Assembly: GCF_029285175.1 (NCBI RefSeq)
Contig: NZ_JABEDH010000002.1
Coordinates: 806,001-870,000 of the forward strand
Reading direction: 5' to 3'
DNA: 64,000 nt
Origin: Sulfitobacter sp. M05
GTDB taxonomy: Bacteria > Pseudomonadota > Alphaproteobacteria > Rhodobacterales > Rhodobacteraceae
Positions within the stretch are counted from its first letter, which is position 1, and every line of letters starts with the position of its first letter. Shown one piece after another: positions 1 through 8,862 of this stretch. Both the position numbers and the translations under genes were made by a program. A model generated the notes under the pieces. The model saw only the letters and a list, made by a program, of their open reading frames with translations, was not told where the DNA came from and made no database searches.

Positions 1-59
1 ATCTTTCCTGTGTCGGTCCCGATAAAGGGATTCGTCGGTGCGATCACTTCCACATTCAT
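1..59 (-). CDS. possible 5' end of a divergent gene, cut by the window edge
   Basis: Reading leftward from an ATG at 59 gives an open frame to the window edge that begins MNVEVIAPTNPF. An in-frame ATG two codons upstream (65) is an alternative start. Only about 19 residues are visible and no family can be named. The orientation, divergent from the transporter operon at 206, would be usual for a regulator or enzyme gene next to an ABC transporter. The ribosome binding site is weak (AGGCGA). It could equally be a chance open frame. Confidence 0.3.
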   Translation of the reverse strand, partial: MNVEVIAPTNPFIGTDTGK

Positions 60-205
60 GCACATTCGCCTGTTTTTGCAGATCAGGAGCCAGCCTACGC
101 CAGATTATTCTGCATGAAAGCATAAAGTAACTTGCCGCAAGACGCAAAACTTGATCAAATTAAGGCAAGGTCGGTTCCAACCCGGCCAATTCAAGGGAGT
201 ATAAC

Positions 206-1291
206 ATGACAAACCGTGTTTTGGGCATTGCCGCTGTTGTCGCACTGACGGCGGGTGCATCTGTCGCCGAAGAGGTCCGCGTTTATAACTGGTCCGACTA
301 TATTGACGAAGCGCTGCTGGAAAAATTTGAGGCCGAAACCGGCATCGAGTTGGTCTATGACGTGTTCGACAGTAACGAAGTTCTCGAAACGAAAATGCTG
401 GCCGGTGGATCTGGTTATGACGTTGTTGTGCCCTCGGGTACTTTCCTACAGCGCCAGATTTCCGCGGGTGCTTTTCAAAAACTGGACACCTCCAAATTGT
501 CGAACATGGATAACATGTGGGACACCATCAATGACCGGTTGAAGAAATATGATCCCGAAGGGGCCTATGCGATCAACTATATGTGGGGCACCACGGGTCT
601 TGGTGTGAACATCAATAAGGTTAAAGAGGTGCTGGGGGACGACGCGCCGGTGGATTCGCTGGCCTTGGTGCTGGATCCTGCAAATATGGAAAAGCTGCAA
701 GACTGCGGCGTACATTTTCTTGATTCCCCTGCCGAGCTGATCCCTGCCGCCCTGGCCTATATTGGCGAAGATCCCGATAGTCAGGATCCGGATGTGATTG
801 CCAAGACTGAAGCGGTTTTGAGCGCGGTCAGCCCCTATGTGCAGAAATTCCACAGCTCAGAATACATCAATGCCCTGGCCAATGGTGACATCTGTGTTGC
901 TGTGGGTTGGTCCGGTGATGTTCTTCAGGCACGTGACCGCGCCGCAGAGGCCGACAATGGTGTGGAAATCGAATATTACGCGCCAAAAGAGGGTGCGTTG
1001 ATGTGGTTTGACAATATGGCGATCCCAGTGGACGCACCAAACCCGGACGCCGCGCATAAATTCCTGAACTTTATCATGGACGCGCAGAACATGGCTGCTG
1101 CATCCAACTATGTTTACTATGCAAACGGTAACAAGGCCTCGCAGGAGTTTCTGGTTGAGGATGTGATTGGCGATGTTGCGATCTATCCCGATGCCGCGAC
1201 GCTTGAAAATCTGTACACAACCTCGCCTTACAGCCCCAAGGTGCAGCGCGGCGTGACCCGCATGTGGACCAAGATCAAGTCCGGTACCTAA
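206..1291 (+). CDS. potF: polyamine ABC transporter substrate-binding protein (PotF/PotD type)
   Basis: Periplasmic binding protein of 361 residues that would capture putrescine or spermidine and deliver it to the permeases encoded downstream. An N-terminal signal peptide of about 21 residues (hydrophobic core AAVVALTAGASVA) is followed by the family start VRVYNWSDYID, and the chain has the usual length for PotF/PotD. An AAGGGAGT ribosome binding site lies just before the ATG. It is the first gene of a five-gene unit with the ATPase, two permeases and a PuuB-like oxidase, which supports polyamine rather than iron or sugar. The exact polyamine cannot be told from sequence alone. Confidence 0.9.
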   Translation: MTNRVLGIAAVVALTAGASVAEEVRVYNWSDYIDEALLEKFEAETGIELVYDVFDSNEVLETKMLAGGSGYDVVVPSGTFLQRQISAGAFQKLDTSKLSNMDNMWDTINDRLKKYDPEGAYAINYMWGTTGLGVNINKVKEVLGDDAPVDSLALVLDPANMEKLQDCGVHFLDSPAELIPAALAYIGEDPDSQDPDVIAKTEAVLSAVSPYVQKFHSSEYINALANGDICVAVGWSGDVLQARDRAAEADNGVEIEYYAPKEGALMWFDNMAIPVDAPNPDAAHKFLNFIMDAQNMAAASNYVYYANGNKASQEFLVEDVIGDVAIYPDAATLENLYTTSPYSPKVQRGVTRMWTKIKSGT

Positions 1292-1301
1292 CCATTGACG
1301 C

Positions 1302-1337
1302 AGGGCGTGGCTGGCATCAGCCGCGCCCTTATTTTTT
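1302..1337 (+). terminator. intercistronic hairpin with T tract between potF and potG
   Basis: AGGGCG and GGCTG pair with CAGCC and CGCCCT around a GCAT loop, with one bulged base on each side. The hairpin is followed directly by a T-rich run (TATTTTTT). It lies 10 bases after the potF stop and before the potG GTG. A partial terminator here is the usual way to make more binding protein than ATPase and permease. Confidence 0.75.
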
Positions 1338-1360
1338 GCCAATACAGGGATTTGTGAATC

Positions 1361-2488
1361 GTGAGCCAGACCGTTTTTGCCCCTTGGGAAGATCCTGACG
1401 AAAAACCGCTAATCCGGTTCCAGAATGTCACGAAGAGATTTGGCGAATTCACCGCGATTTACGATCTGACACTGGATATTTTCGAGAAAGAGTTCTTTGC
1501 CCTGCTTGGCCCGTCCGGGTGTGGCAAAACCACGATGATGCGCATGTTGGCTGGGTTTGAATCCGTGACCGAAGGACGGATCGAACTGGCCGGAGCGGAC
1601 ATCGGCCCTGTGCCGCCAAATGAACGCGCAGTGAACATGATGTTCCAGTCTTACGCGTTGTTTCCGCATATCAGTATCTGGGAAAACATTGCGTTTGGCC
1701 TGCGCCGTGACAAGAAGAGCAAAGCCGAGATTGAAGCACGGGTTGAAGAGATGCTCAAACTGGTGCGGCTGGAAAAATTCGCCCACCGCAAACCGCATCA
1801 GATTTCCGGTGGTCAGCGGCAGCGGGTGGCGCTGGCGCGGTCGCTTGCGAAAGCCCCCAAGCTGCTTTTACTAGATGAACCGTTGGGCGCTTTGGACAAA
1901 AAACTGCGGCAGGAAACCCAGTTTGAACTGATGGACATTCAGGAAACCACCGGCACTACCTTTGTGATTGTGACCCATGATCAGGAAGAGGCAATGACCG
2001 TTGCCAGCCGCGTGGCGGTGATGGACGAGGGGCGGGTGATACAGGTGGCAACGCCAGCGGCGATCTATGAATACCCCAATTCCGTCTATGTTGCCGATTT
2101 CATCGGGGACGTGAATATCATTGAAGGTCTGGCCAGTGCGTCCGGCCCTGAGGAATATGCGCTGAATTGGAAAGAGGGTCAGGCGCCGCTCACCGCAACA
2201 TCGCAAAAACCGTTTAGTGAGGGCCAGAAAGCCCATCTGGCGATCCGGCCCGAAAAAATCCGCATTTCGACGGAACGGCCCGACGATACCGTGAATGCCA
2301 TGCAGGGCAAGGTGCTTGATATTGCTTATCTGGGAAACCTGTCGACCTATCATGTTGAATTGCCCGACGGACAGGTGATCAAGGCTCAAACAGCCAACAC
2401 CCGCCGCATCGCCCGGCGTAATATCACATGGGAAGACCCGGTTTGGATTTCGTGGAGCGCCACGGCGGGCGTAATGTTGGACCAATGA
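1361..2488 (+). CDS. potG: polyamine ABC transporter ATP-binding protein (PotG/PotA type)
   Basis: Cytoplasmic ATPase of 375 residues that powers the transporter. Walker A GPSGCGKT is near residue 50, the signature SGGQRQR near 150, Walker B LLLLDEP near 169, and the switch histidine follows in VTHDQEEA. A C-terminal TOBE-like regulatory domain with the typical RPEKIRIS segment covers roughly residues 270-375. The start is a GTG, with AGGGA ten bases upstream. It is separated from potF by a terminator hairpin, so it is probably translated from read-through transcripts. Confidence 0.92.
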   Translation: MSQTVFAPWEDPDEKPLIRFQNVTKRFGEFTAIYDLTLDIFEKEFFALLGPSGCGKTTMMRMLAGFESVTEGRIELAGADIGPVPPNERAVNMMFQSYALFPHISIWENIAFGLRRDKKSKAEIEARVEEMLKLVRLEKFAHRKPHQISGGQRQRVALARSLAKAPKLLLLDEPLGALDKKLRQETQFELMDIQETTGTTFVIVTHDQEEAMTVASRVAVMDEGRVIQVATPAAIYEYPNSVYVADFIGDVNIIEGLASASGPEEYALNWKEGQAPLTATSQKPFSEGQKAHLAIRPEKIRISTERPDDTVNAMQGKVLDIAYLGNLSTYHVELPDGQVIKAQTANTRRIARRNITWEDPVWISWSATAGVMLDQ

Positions 2489-2580
2489 TGCCAGCGCCCT
2501 CCCCATCCTTTTTGATCCGAAAAACTGCGGCGGCCGGGGTACACGCCGGTTCCGCACAGACAAAAGGCGGAATCTGAAAA

Positions 2581-3456
2581 ATGCGCCGTACCACCCTGAT
2601 CTTGATCCCTTATCTCTGGCTACTGGTGCTGTTTTTTGCGCCATTCCTGATTGTGTTGAAAATCTCGCTCTCGGATGCGGCCTTGTCGATCCCGCCTTAC
2701 ACGCCGCAGCTTAAGGATGGTATCAGCGCTCTTATCCGCGAATTGGATTTCGAGAATTTTGTCTTCCTGACAGAGGACGATCTGTATTGGAAAGCTTACC
2801 TTAGTTCGCTGCGCATTGCCTTTTTCTCGACGGTGCTGACGCTTCTTGTCGGCTATCCGATTGCTTACGGTATGGCCAAGGCACCGGATGAATGGCGAGC
2901 GACATTGATGATGTTGGTGATCCTGCCGTTCTGGACCTCCTTTCTGATCCGCGTCTATGCGTGGATGGGTATCCTCAGTAACGAAGGTTTGCTGAACCAG
3001 ATGCTGATGTGGTTGGGTATAACAAGTGAGCCATTGGTGATCCTGAACACGACAACGGCGGTCTATATCGGCATCGTTTATACCTATCTGCCCTTTATGA
3101 TTCTGCCGATCTATGCGGCCCTTGATAGGCTTGACGCCTCTCTGGATGAGGCGGCTCAGGATCTGGGATGTACCCGTACCCAAGCCTTTTGGCTGGTCAC
3201 CATTCCGCTGTCGAAAAACGGTATCGTCGCGGGCTCGTTCCTTGTCTTTATTCCTGCGCTAGGTGAATTTGTGATCCCGTCGCTGTTGGGCGGATCAGGT
3301 ACCTTGATGATTGGTAAGGTGTTGTGGGAGGAATTCTTTAACAACCGTGACTGGCCGGTGGCCTCGGCTGTGGCCGTTATCCTGTTGTTGATCCTGATCC
3401 TGCCGATTGTGCTGTTTCAGCGGAACCAGCAAAAACAACAGGAGGCCGAACAATGA
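2581..3456 (+). CDS. potH: polyamine ABC transporter permease (PotH/PotB type)
   Basis: Inner-membrane permease of 291 residues with an N-terminal membrane helix and a core of five to six more helices. The EAA motif that contacts the ATPase is visible as LDEAAQDLGCTRTQAFWLVTIPL. An in-frame TGA lies immediately before the AAA-ATG, which fixes the start. The 3' end overlaps the next permease by 4 bases, so the two subunits are translationally coupled. Confidence 0.92.
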   Translation: MRRTTLILIPYLWLLVLFFAPFLIVLKISLSDAALSIPPYTPQLKDGISALIRELDFENFVFLTEDDLYWKAYLSSLRIAFFSTVLTLLVGYPIAYGMAKAPDEWRATLMMLVILPFWTSFLIRVYAWMGILSNEGLLNQMLMWLGITSEPLVILNTTTAVYIGIVYTYLPFMILPIYAALDRLDASLDEAAQDLGCTRTQAFWLVTIPLSKNGIVAGSFLVFIPALGEFVIPSLLGGSGTLMIGKVLWEEFFNNRDWPVASAVAVILLLILILPIVLFQRNQQKQQEAEQ

Positions 3457-4274
3457 AACGGATGTCGTGGTTCAATGTCACTGCGCTGACGTTGGGGTTT
3501 GCCTTTCTTTATCTGCCGATGCTGGTCCTGGTGATCTACAGCTTTAACGCCTCCAAGCTGGTTACCGTCTGGGCCGGGTTTTCGACCAAATGGTACGGTA
3601 CCCTGTTCCAGAACGAAGCGTTTCTGGATGCTGCATGGGTTACAGTAAAGGTCGCCGTCATCTCCTCGACCTTTGCAACCATCCTGGGCACCATGGCGGC
3701 CTATGTTCTCGTTCGCGGCGGGCGGTTTATGGGGCGCACCTTGTTCTCTGGCATGATCTATGCTCCCTTGGTGATGCCCGAAGTGATCACGGGGCTTTCG
3801 TTGTTACTTTTGTTCATTGGCATCGGACTGGACCGTGGGGTGTTGACCATCGTGCTGGCCCATACAACATTCTCAATGTGTTATGTCTCTGTGGTTGTTT
3901 CTTCGCGGCTGGTTACGTTTGACCGGTCGCTGGAAGAGGCCGCGCTGGATCTGGGCTCAACCAATTGGGAAGCGTTCCGCCTTGTCACATTGCCGATCAT
4001 TGCGCCGGCTGTGATTTCCGGCTGGTTGCTGGCCTTCACGCTCAGCCTTGATGATCTGGTGATTGCATCCTTTACATCTGGTCCATCGGCAACGACCCTT
4101 CCGATCAAGATTTTTTCCGCCGTGCGTCTGGGTGTTTCGCCAGAGATTAACGCCTTGTCGACGATTATGATCTTGATTGTAACTGTCGGGGTTGTGACAG
4201 CCTCTCTGGTCACGAAACGCAATGCAATTCGTGCGCAAAACGACGCGCAAGCGGCGGAGCGGGCGGCGAACTGA
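3453..4274 (+). CDS. potI: polyamine ABC transporter permease (PotI/PotC type)
   Basis: Second inner-membrane subunit, 273 residues, about six helices. Its EAA loop reads LEEAALDLGSTNWEAFRLVTLP. The ATG lies within the stop of potH (ATGA overlap) and its own TGA shares a base with the start of the oxidase gene, showing a tightly packed operon. PotH/PotI heterodimers are standard for this transporter family. Confidence 0.92.
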   Translation: MKRMSWFNVTALTLGFAFLYLPMLVLVIYSFNASKLVTVWAGFSTKWYGTLFQNEAFLDAAWVTVKVAVISSTFATILGTMAAYVLVRGGRFMGRTLFSGMIYAPLVMPEVITGLSLLLLFIGIGLDRGVLTIVLAHTTFSMCYVSVVVSSRLVTFDRSLEEAALDLGSTNWEAFRLVTLPIIAPAVISGWLLAFTLSLDDLVIASFTSGPSATTLPIKIFSAVRLGVSPEINALSTIMILIVTVGVVTASLVTKRNAIRAQNDAQAAERAAN

Positions 4275-5602
4275 TGCGGCGCATCTATCCCGAATTCGCC
4301 TATTCCGACGCGCCCCGCGCCAGCTGTTGGTGGGACGAAACCTGTGATGTTGCGCAGCGGGGCAGCTTGCAGGAAAACCATCGGTGCGATGTGGCGATTG
4401 TTGGCGGCGGGTTCACTGGCATTTCCGCAGCGTTGCAATTGGCACAGGCCGGGGTTCGTGTTGCGGTTCTGGAAAGCCGCTATGTCGGTTGGGGGGCCTC
4501 GGGACGCAACGGTGGATTTTGCTGCCTGGGCGGCGGCATGTTGAACAATCGCCAACTGGACAAGGCGTTTGGCCGGCAGGGCCGCGATGAATGGCGTCAT
4601 GCGGAACAGGCCGCTATCCGGTTCGTCGAAGGGTTAATATCCCGGTTTGATATCGATGTTGACCGGCACTCCAATGGCGAAACGCAACTTGCACATCGTC
4701 CGCGCGATTTTGAAACGATGAAATCCGATGTCGCATATTACGCTGAAAACTACGGCATCGAGGCGCGTTTAACGGCCAAGGACGATCTGCCCTCAGAAGG
4801 GATGAATGCAGGCTTTGAAGGGGCCATTACGGTTCCGATCGGATTTGGTCTGAACCCGCGGAAATATATCACCGGTCTGGCGGATGCCGCCGAAGCTGCC
4901 GGAGCGCAGATTTTTCATAACACACCGGTAACCGCGATCTCGCGTTTGCACGACGGTTTCGATCTTACGACACCGCAGGGCAAGGTGCGGGCGGAAAAGG
5001 TAATTGTGGCCACGAACGGATATTCCGCAGATGATTTGCCGGATTGGTTTGCGGGGCGCTATATGCCAACCCAGTCCAGCATTGTGGTAACCCGCCCGAT
5101 GACCGCTGCTGAATTGGCCTCGCAGGGCTGGACCAGCAATCAGGCGTCCTATGACTCCCGGAATTTGCTGCATTATTTCAGGCTGATGCCAGACAATCGC
5201 ATGTTGTTCGGTGTGCGCGGTGGTTTGATGGCAACGCCCGGGTCCGAAGCACGGGCGATCAAGCGGGCGCGATCCGATTTTGATAGGATGTTCCCGGCAT
5301 GGCGCGGGATTGAAACACCAAACAATTGGTCGGGAATGGTGTGTATCGCCCGCAACCGGATGCCGTTTGTTGGCCAGGTTCCCGACAGTCCGGGTCTGTT
5401 TGCCAGCTTGTGTTATCACGGCAATGGGGTTGCGATGGGTAGCTATAGTGGCGCGCTTGTTGCGGATTTGGCGCAGGGTAAAATCTCGGCCCAGATTCAC
5501 CCGAAAGCGGTCCAGCGACCTTTGGCGAAATTCGAGCTTGGACGATGGCGCCGGGCTGTGATGCCGGTCGCTTACGCCGGGTTTGCATTGAAGGACCGCT
5601 AA
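4274..5602 (+). CDS. puuB: FAD-dependent oxidoreductase, gamma-glutamylputrescine oxidase-like (PuuB/OrdL)
   Basis: Flavoprotein of 442 residues of the D-amino-acid-oxidase superfamily. The N-terminal dinucleotide-binding fold reads DVAIVGGGFTGISAALQLA near residue 39, followed by GWGASGRNGGF, a conserved FAD-contact segment in PuuB-like enzymes. The length matches E. coli PuuB. Overlap by one base with the permease gene and the polyamine transporter context suggest oxidation of gamma-glutamylated putrescine or a related amine after uptake. Substrate is inferred; opine or sarcosine-type oxidases share the fold. Confidence 0.82.
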   Translation: MRRIYPEFAYSDAPRASCWWDETCDVAQRGSLQENHRCDVAIVGGGFTGISAALQLAQAGVRVAVLESRYVGWGASGRNGGFCCLGGGMLNNRQLDKAFGRQGRDEWRHAEQAAIRFVEGLISRFDIDVDRHSNGETQLAHRPRDFETMKSDVAYYAENYGIEARLTAKDDLPSEGMNAGFEGAITVPIGFGLNPRKYITGLADAAEAAGAQIFHNTPVTAISRLHDGFDLTTPQGKVRAEKVIVATNGYSADDLPDWFAGRYMPTQSSIVVTRPMTAAELASQGWTSNQASYDSRNLLHYFRLMPDNRMLFGVRGGLMATPGSEARAIKRARSDFDRMFPAWRGIETPNNWSGMVCIARNRMPFVGQVPDSPGLFASLCYHGNGVAMGSYSGALVADLAQGKISAQIHPKAVQRPLAKFELGRWRRAVMPVAYAGFALKDR

Positions 5603-5700
5603 AGCGTTCGACCTTTAACCTGAAGCATTTCGTATCCCCGAAGTCCCGAGAACGTCCCGCGTGGCAGGGTATTGGGGATTCATGTTTAAGGTCGGGCGCT
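5603..5700. repeat. long imperfect palindrome between convergent puuB and flgD
   Basis: The arms at 5603-5619 and 5684-5700 match at 14 of 17 positions when one is reverse-complemented, with two of the differences being wobble-capable. An inner pair, TATCCCC and GGGGATT, extends the fold. The element fills the whole gap between the 3' ends of puuB and flgD. It could act as a bidirectional terminator or be a REP/MITE-like dispersed element; one copy cannot decide. Confidence 0.55.
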
Positions 5701-5706
5701 ATAGGC

Positions 5707-6375
5707 TCAGGCCGGCGGTTCGCGCAGGCCATCCACGCTGCTTGCCTGAATGGCACTGCCACCTTCAAGGACCAGAATAGTACCCCCGTCCTGGCGGCGA
5801 GTTTCCACGATCCGGCCAAATGCCTCAGTCGGTTCATAAAGGATTATTTCGCCATTGGCGCGGCTTTCGATGCCAAAACTATAGGATTCCGCAGGAAAGG
5901 CAGAGCCGGTGTTTGAGACACCGGTCCATTCCACTGGATCCGCCGAAACAGGCAGTTGCAGCCGCTGGATATCCTGACCGGCGCTGTCACGCACCACCAA
6001 ATACACCTCGTCGGCTGCCGCAGCCGGGTTCGGTTTGATCACAATCGGGCTGCCGTCAAAATACACAGGGGCTGTCGTGCGGGCTTCCATGCCGATCCAA
6101 TTGGCCAGTTCCGCCATATTGCCCGACCCGATTTGCGAGGCAAGCGAGGTAAGCAGGTCGTTCGACAGAACCTGCTGTTCAACCATCGAAAACTGCGCCA
6201 GTTGAGCGGCGTATTGGGATGAATCGATAGGCTCCAGCGGATCTTGATACCGGGCCTGTGCCGTCAACATCTTCAGAAAGGTCTCAAAGTCTGATGACAA
6301 AACGGGCTTTGTCTGTGGTGCCGTGCCGGGCGCTGTGCCGGCTGTGGTTGTGGTGGGTGTTGTATTAATGTCCAT
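5707..6375 (-). CDS. flgD: flagellar hook capping protein FlgD
   Basis: Scaffold protein of 222 residues that caps the growing hook and lets FlgE polymerise, exported through the flagellar secretion system. The N-terminal FlgD signature FETFLKMLTAQARYQDPLEPIDSSQYAAQLAQFSMVEQ is split here by position: it spans about residues 32-70. The C-terminal half is the beta-rich FlgD Ig/tudor-like region. The ATG at 6375 is preferred because GAAGGG lies 9 bases upstream; a longer TTG-started frame overlaps fliK without a better site. It directly follows fliK, the hook-length ruler. Confidence 0.9.
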   Translation of the reverse strand: MDINTTPTTTTAGTAPGTAPQTKPVLSSDFETFLKMLTAQARYQDPLEPIDSSQYAAQLAQFSMVEQQVLSNDLLTSLASQIGSGNMAELANWIGMEARTTAPVYFDGSPIVIKPNPAAAADEVYLVVRDSAGQDIQRLQLPVSADPVEWTGVSNTGSAFPAESYSFGIESRANGEIILYEPTEAFGRIVETRRQDGGTILVLEGGSAIQASSVDGLREPPA

Positions 6376-6385
6376 GGGGGGCCCT

Positions 6386-7915
6386 TCAAAGCCGGATATC
6401 AAGGCCGGCCTGCAATCCGGTGTTCAAATTTATCTGCGCCGCAGGGGTGGCCCGATCGTTAAAGGAGGTGTCGTCATCCGGAGCATTCGACGCACCGTGG
6501 TCACTTTCAGTGTCTTCCCTGGTTTGCGCGCCGCCTGAAAATGAAAAGGCGATGTCAGCATATCCAATGTCCAGAAATGCAGCTTCCAGATGGGAGATAT
6601 GACGCCGCAAGAGGTCGACGGTTTCCTGCCGCTCGGCAAGCACATTGACCACGATACCGGTTTCCGATGACGACAGGGCAAGGCGCACACGGCCCAGCTC
6701 TTCGGGGTTAAGGGAAATTTCAACCGGTCGGTTTGGCATCGATTGTAAGGCCTCAACAATCTGGCGGGCGATGTGTTGCGGCAGCGGTGTGCTTGTCTGG
6801 GGCACTTGTGTGGCGTGTGCAGTTGATGCTGTTGCAGTCTCCCCGCGCATTGCGAAAACCGCATCCGTTTCTGTCAGGCTTGTCAATGATTTGCTGACGT
6901 CGCGATCAAAGGTCGGCTGGGGCGGGGCCGCGGGCACCACGGTGGGCAGGTTTATGGCGGGGGGTGGTTTGATCTGCTGGCCCTTGGTTGAAGATGGGAA
7001 AACCGAAGAAGTGCTTAGTGCCCGATCTGGTGTGGCCTTCTCAGCTGTGGATTTGGCTGGGGTGGCAATGACCCGGGTGCCTGAGGCAAGGGGCAGTGTT
7101 GCACCGGAAACCGCGGCCGCCGGTCCCGCAAGACCGATGTTCGGCCCAGTTAGGGCGGCGTTTGGCAGGGAGCGGCGGTGGGGGAAGGCGTGACGTGCCG
7201 GGCTGGCAGAAAATTCGTTGAAAGACGGTGCCTTGGGCATGGCTGGCTGGGGGAATACTGGCCCTTTTGCTGCGACAGCTGCATTCGGCAGTACAGGCGG
7301 TTTTTCACCCTGCGAAGGGTTGCTTTCTGCGGGTGGTGAGGGGGGGATATGGGCACCCGCCGCCGGTTCAAGTATACGTTGTTGTTGACCCATGGCTTGG
7401 CGGCGCATGGTGTCAGTTTGCAACAGCGTCTCTGGCTTTTTGACGTTTACCAGCCGCAGGGAAGAAGGTTCAATTTTCAGATCAACGGCTGGTTTTCCCA
7501 GTTGGTTAGCGTCGGTTGGCCTGGCATCACCATTCTGCGGCGGTCCAACCTCAACAGGCTGTTCCGGCGTCCGCGCAGGCAGTGCGCTTGAAAAAGGAAA
7601 GCTGTTCGCATCCTGCGCCTTAAGCCTGTCAGGGGGCAACACCCCGCCGTTTTCGACAATTGCCGCCGCCTCTTCCAGAGTGTCGCCGTCAGATGTGTCC
7701 TTGACCTCTGGCAGGGGAAGCAGGGCCGCATCAACGATTTCGGCGTCGGGCGTTACTGATGGGCCTGTGAGGACCGCGATAAAGCTCAACCCGGTCTCTT
7801 CTGATGTTGCTGAGCGGTCGATTAGCATCTTTGACACGTTTTCGTCCGTGCCAGACGCCGGCGGCGTGCCTCCGCCTTTTGTTGGCAATAGGCCTTGGGT
7901 CAAGATGGGATGCAC
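6386..7915 (-). CDS. fliK: flagellar hook-length control protein FliK
   Basis: Protein of 509 residues with a long Pro/Ala-rich, low-complexity region and a compact C-terminal Flg_hook domain (about 390-470). That domain contains LNPEELGRVRLALSS and VVNVLAERQETVDLLRRH, the part that meets FlhB to switch export specificity. The start is a GTG with GGAGGACAAC just upstream. It ends 10 bases before the FlgD ATG. The middle region is typically variable, so identity rests on the C-terminal domain and on the neighbour flgD. Confidence 0.85.
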   Translation of the reverse strand: MHPILTQGLLPTKGGGTPPASGTDENVSKMLIDRSATSEETGLSFIAVLTGPSVTPDAEIVDAALLPLPEVKDTSDGDTLEEAAAIVENGGVLPPDRLKAQDANSFPFSSALPARTPEQPVEVGPPQNGDARPTDANQLGKPAVDLKIEPSSLRLVNVKKPETLLQTDTMRRQAMGQQQRILEPAAGAHIPPSPPAESNPSQGEKPPVLPNAAVAAKGPVFPQPAMPKAPSFNEFSASPARHAFPHRRSLPNAALTGPNIGLAGPAAAVSGATLPLASGTRVIATPAKSTAEKATPDRALSTSSVFPSSTKGQQIKPPPAINLPTVVPAAPPQPTFDRDVSKSLTSLTETDAVFAMRGETATASTAHATQVPQTSTPLPQHIARQIVEALQSMPNRPVEISLNPEELGRVRLALSSSETGIVVNVLAERQETVDLLRRHISHLEAAFLDIGYADIAFSFSGGAQTREDTESDHGASNAPDDDTSFNDRATPAAQINLNTGLQAGLDIRL

Positions 7916-8031
7916 GTTGTCCTCCGGGATTTCTTCTCCGACTGGGGCGGTTATGGGCGAACATCCTTACCAGTTGTTTACTGAAATCAGCGCATGATCG
8001 GCAAAGTAGACAGCAATTTAAGGACCCTGCC

Positions 8032-8316
8032 ATGCAAACGATCGGCCCTGTTGCGGCCCCGATGCCGTCGATCTCTGAGGATAATGCCCTGCGCCAGGCT
8101 GCGATGCAGCTGGAGGCCGGGTTCCTTGCTGAAATGCTTAAATCAGCGGGGCTTGGCACCACGCCAGAGGGGTTTGGCGGCGGCGCGGGTGAGGATCAGT
8201 TTGCGTCTTTTCTTGTCGCTGAACAGGCCATGGCCATGGTTCAGGCTGGGGGCATTGGGCTGAGCGAATCAATTTATGAAGCACTCAAGGAGCGAGAAAA
8301 TGACGGCGAACATTAA
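8032..8316 (+). CDS. flgJ: rod-binding protein, FlgJ N-terminal type
   Basis: Short protein of 94 residues matching only the rod-binding half of FlgJ: QAAMQLEAGFLAEMLKSAG followed by GAGEDQFASFLVAEQA and a Gly-rich, amphipathic end. It lacks the peptidoglycan-hydrolase domain that FlgJ carries in enterobacteria, which is usual in alphaproteobacteria. The ATG at 8032 follows AAGGA; the longer upstream frame runs into the fliK promoter region and is not supported. It lies one operon step before an FlgN-like gene. Confidence 0.75.
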   Translation: MQTIGPVAAPMPSISEDNALRQAAMQLEAGFLAEMLKSAGLGTTPEGFGGGAGEDQFASFLVAEQAMAMVQAGGIGLSESIYEALKERENDGEH

Positions 8317-8659
8317 TGCAGCGACAACCGAAGAACTAAGTGACGTGCTGGATGCTGAACGCGAGGCTCTGTTGCAAGGGGATTTGGAAAAACTGAATGC
8401 GCTGCTTGTGTCCAAAGAGACCTTGATGGAGGCGATGAATACCGTACCCCAAACAGATTTGACCATGATGCAAATGCTGGACAGTAAAGTGAAACGTAAT
8501 CAGCTTTTGCTGGATGGGGCGTTGGAGGGAATCCGCGCAGTGGCGGCACGCATGGCCCGCCTGCGCGAGGTAAGAGGCGCGTTGGAAACCTATGGGGCGG
8601 ACGGCAAGCGCCATGACATTCAATTGGAAGCCGACAGTTCGGTTGAACATCGGGCGTGA
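8300..8659 (+). CDS. flgN: FlgN-like flagellar export chaperone
   Basis: Helical protein of 119 residues, predicted coiled coil throughout (AEREALLQGDLEKLNALLVSKETLMEAM). Its small size, helical make-up and place after the rod-binding gene fit an FlgN-type chaperone for hook-associated proteins FlgK and FlgL. The ATG at 8300 has AAGGAGCG ahead of it, better than an earlier in-frame ATG at 8276, and overlaps the previous gene by 17 bases. Family assignment is from composition and context, so moderate. Confidence 0.6.
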   Translation: MTANINAATTEELSDVLDAEREALLQGDLEKLNALLVSKETLMEAMNTVPQTDLTMMQMLDSKVKRNQLLLDGALEGIRAVAARMARLREVRGALETYGADGKRHDIQLEADSSVEHRA

Positions 8660-8862
8660 GCAATTGATTAAAAACCCCGCGACATGACAGGCACGGTTTC
8701 AGGGTTCGTTAACACAATTACGCCAAATCTAAGCGTGCATCCGAGGTCGGGTGGCGCATCTTTTTGTACAAAAACATGCATGGTTCAGAATGACATTTCG
8801 TCCAGCCCCAGGGGGGTGGGACACAACGGACGCAAAGCGTCTATGACTGAAGGAACATGCTT

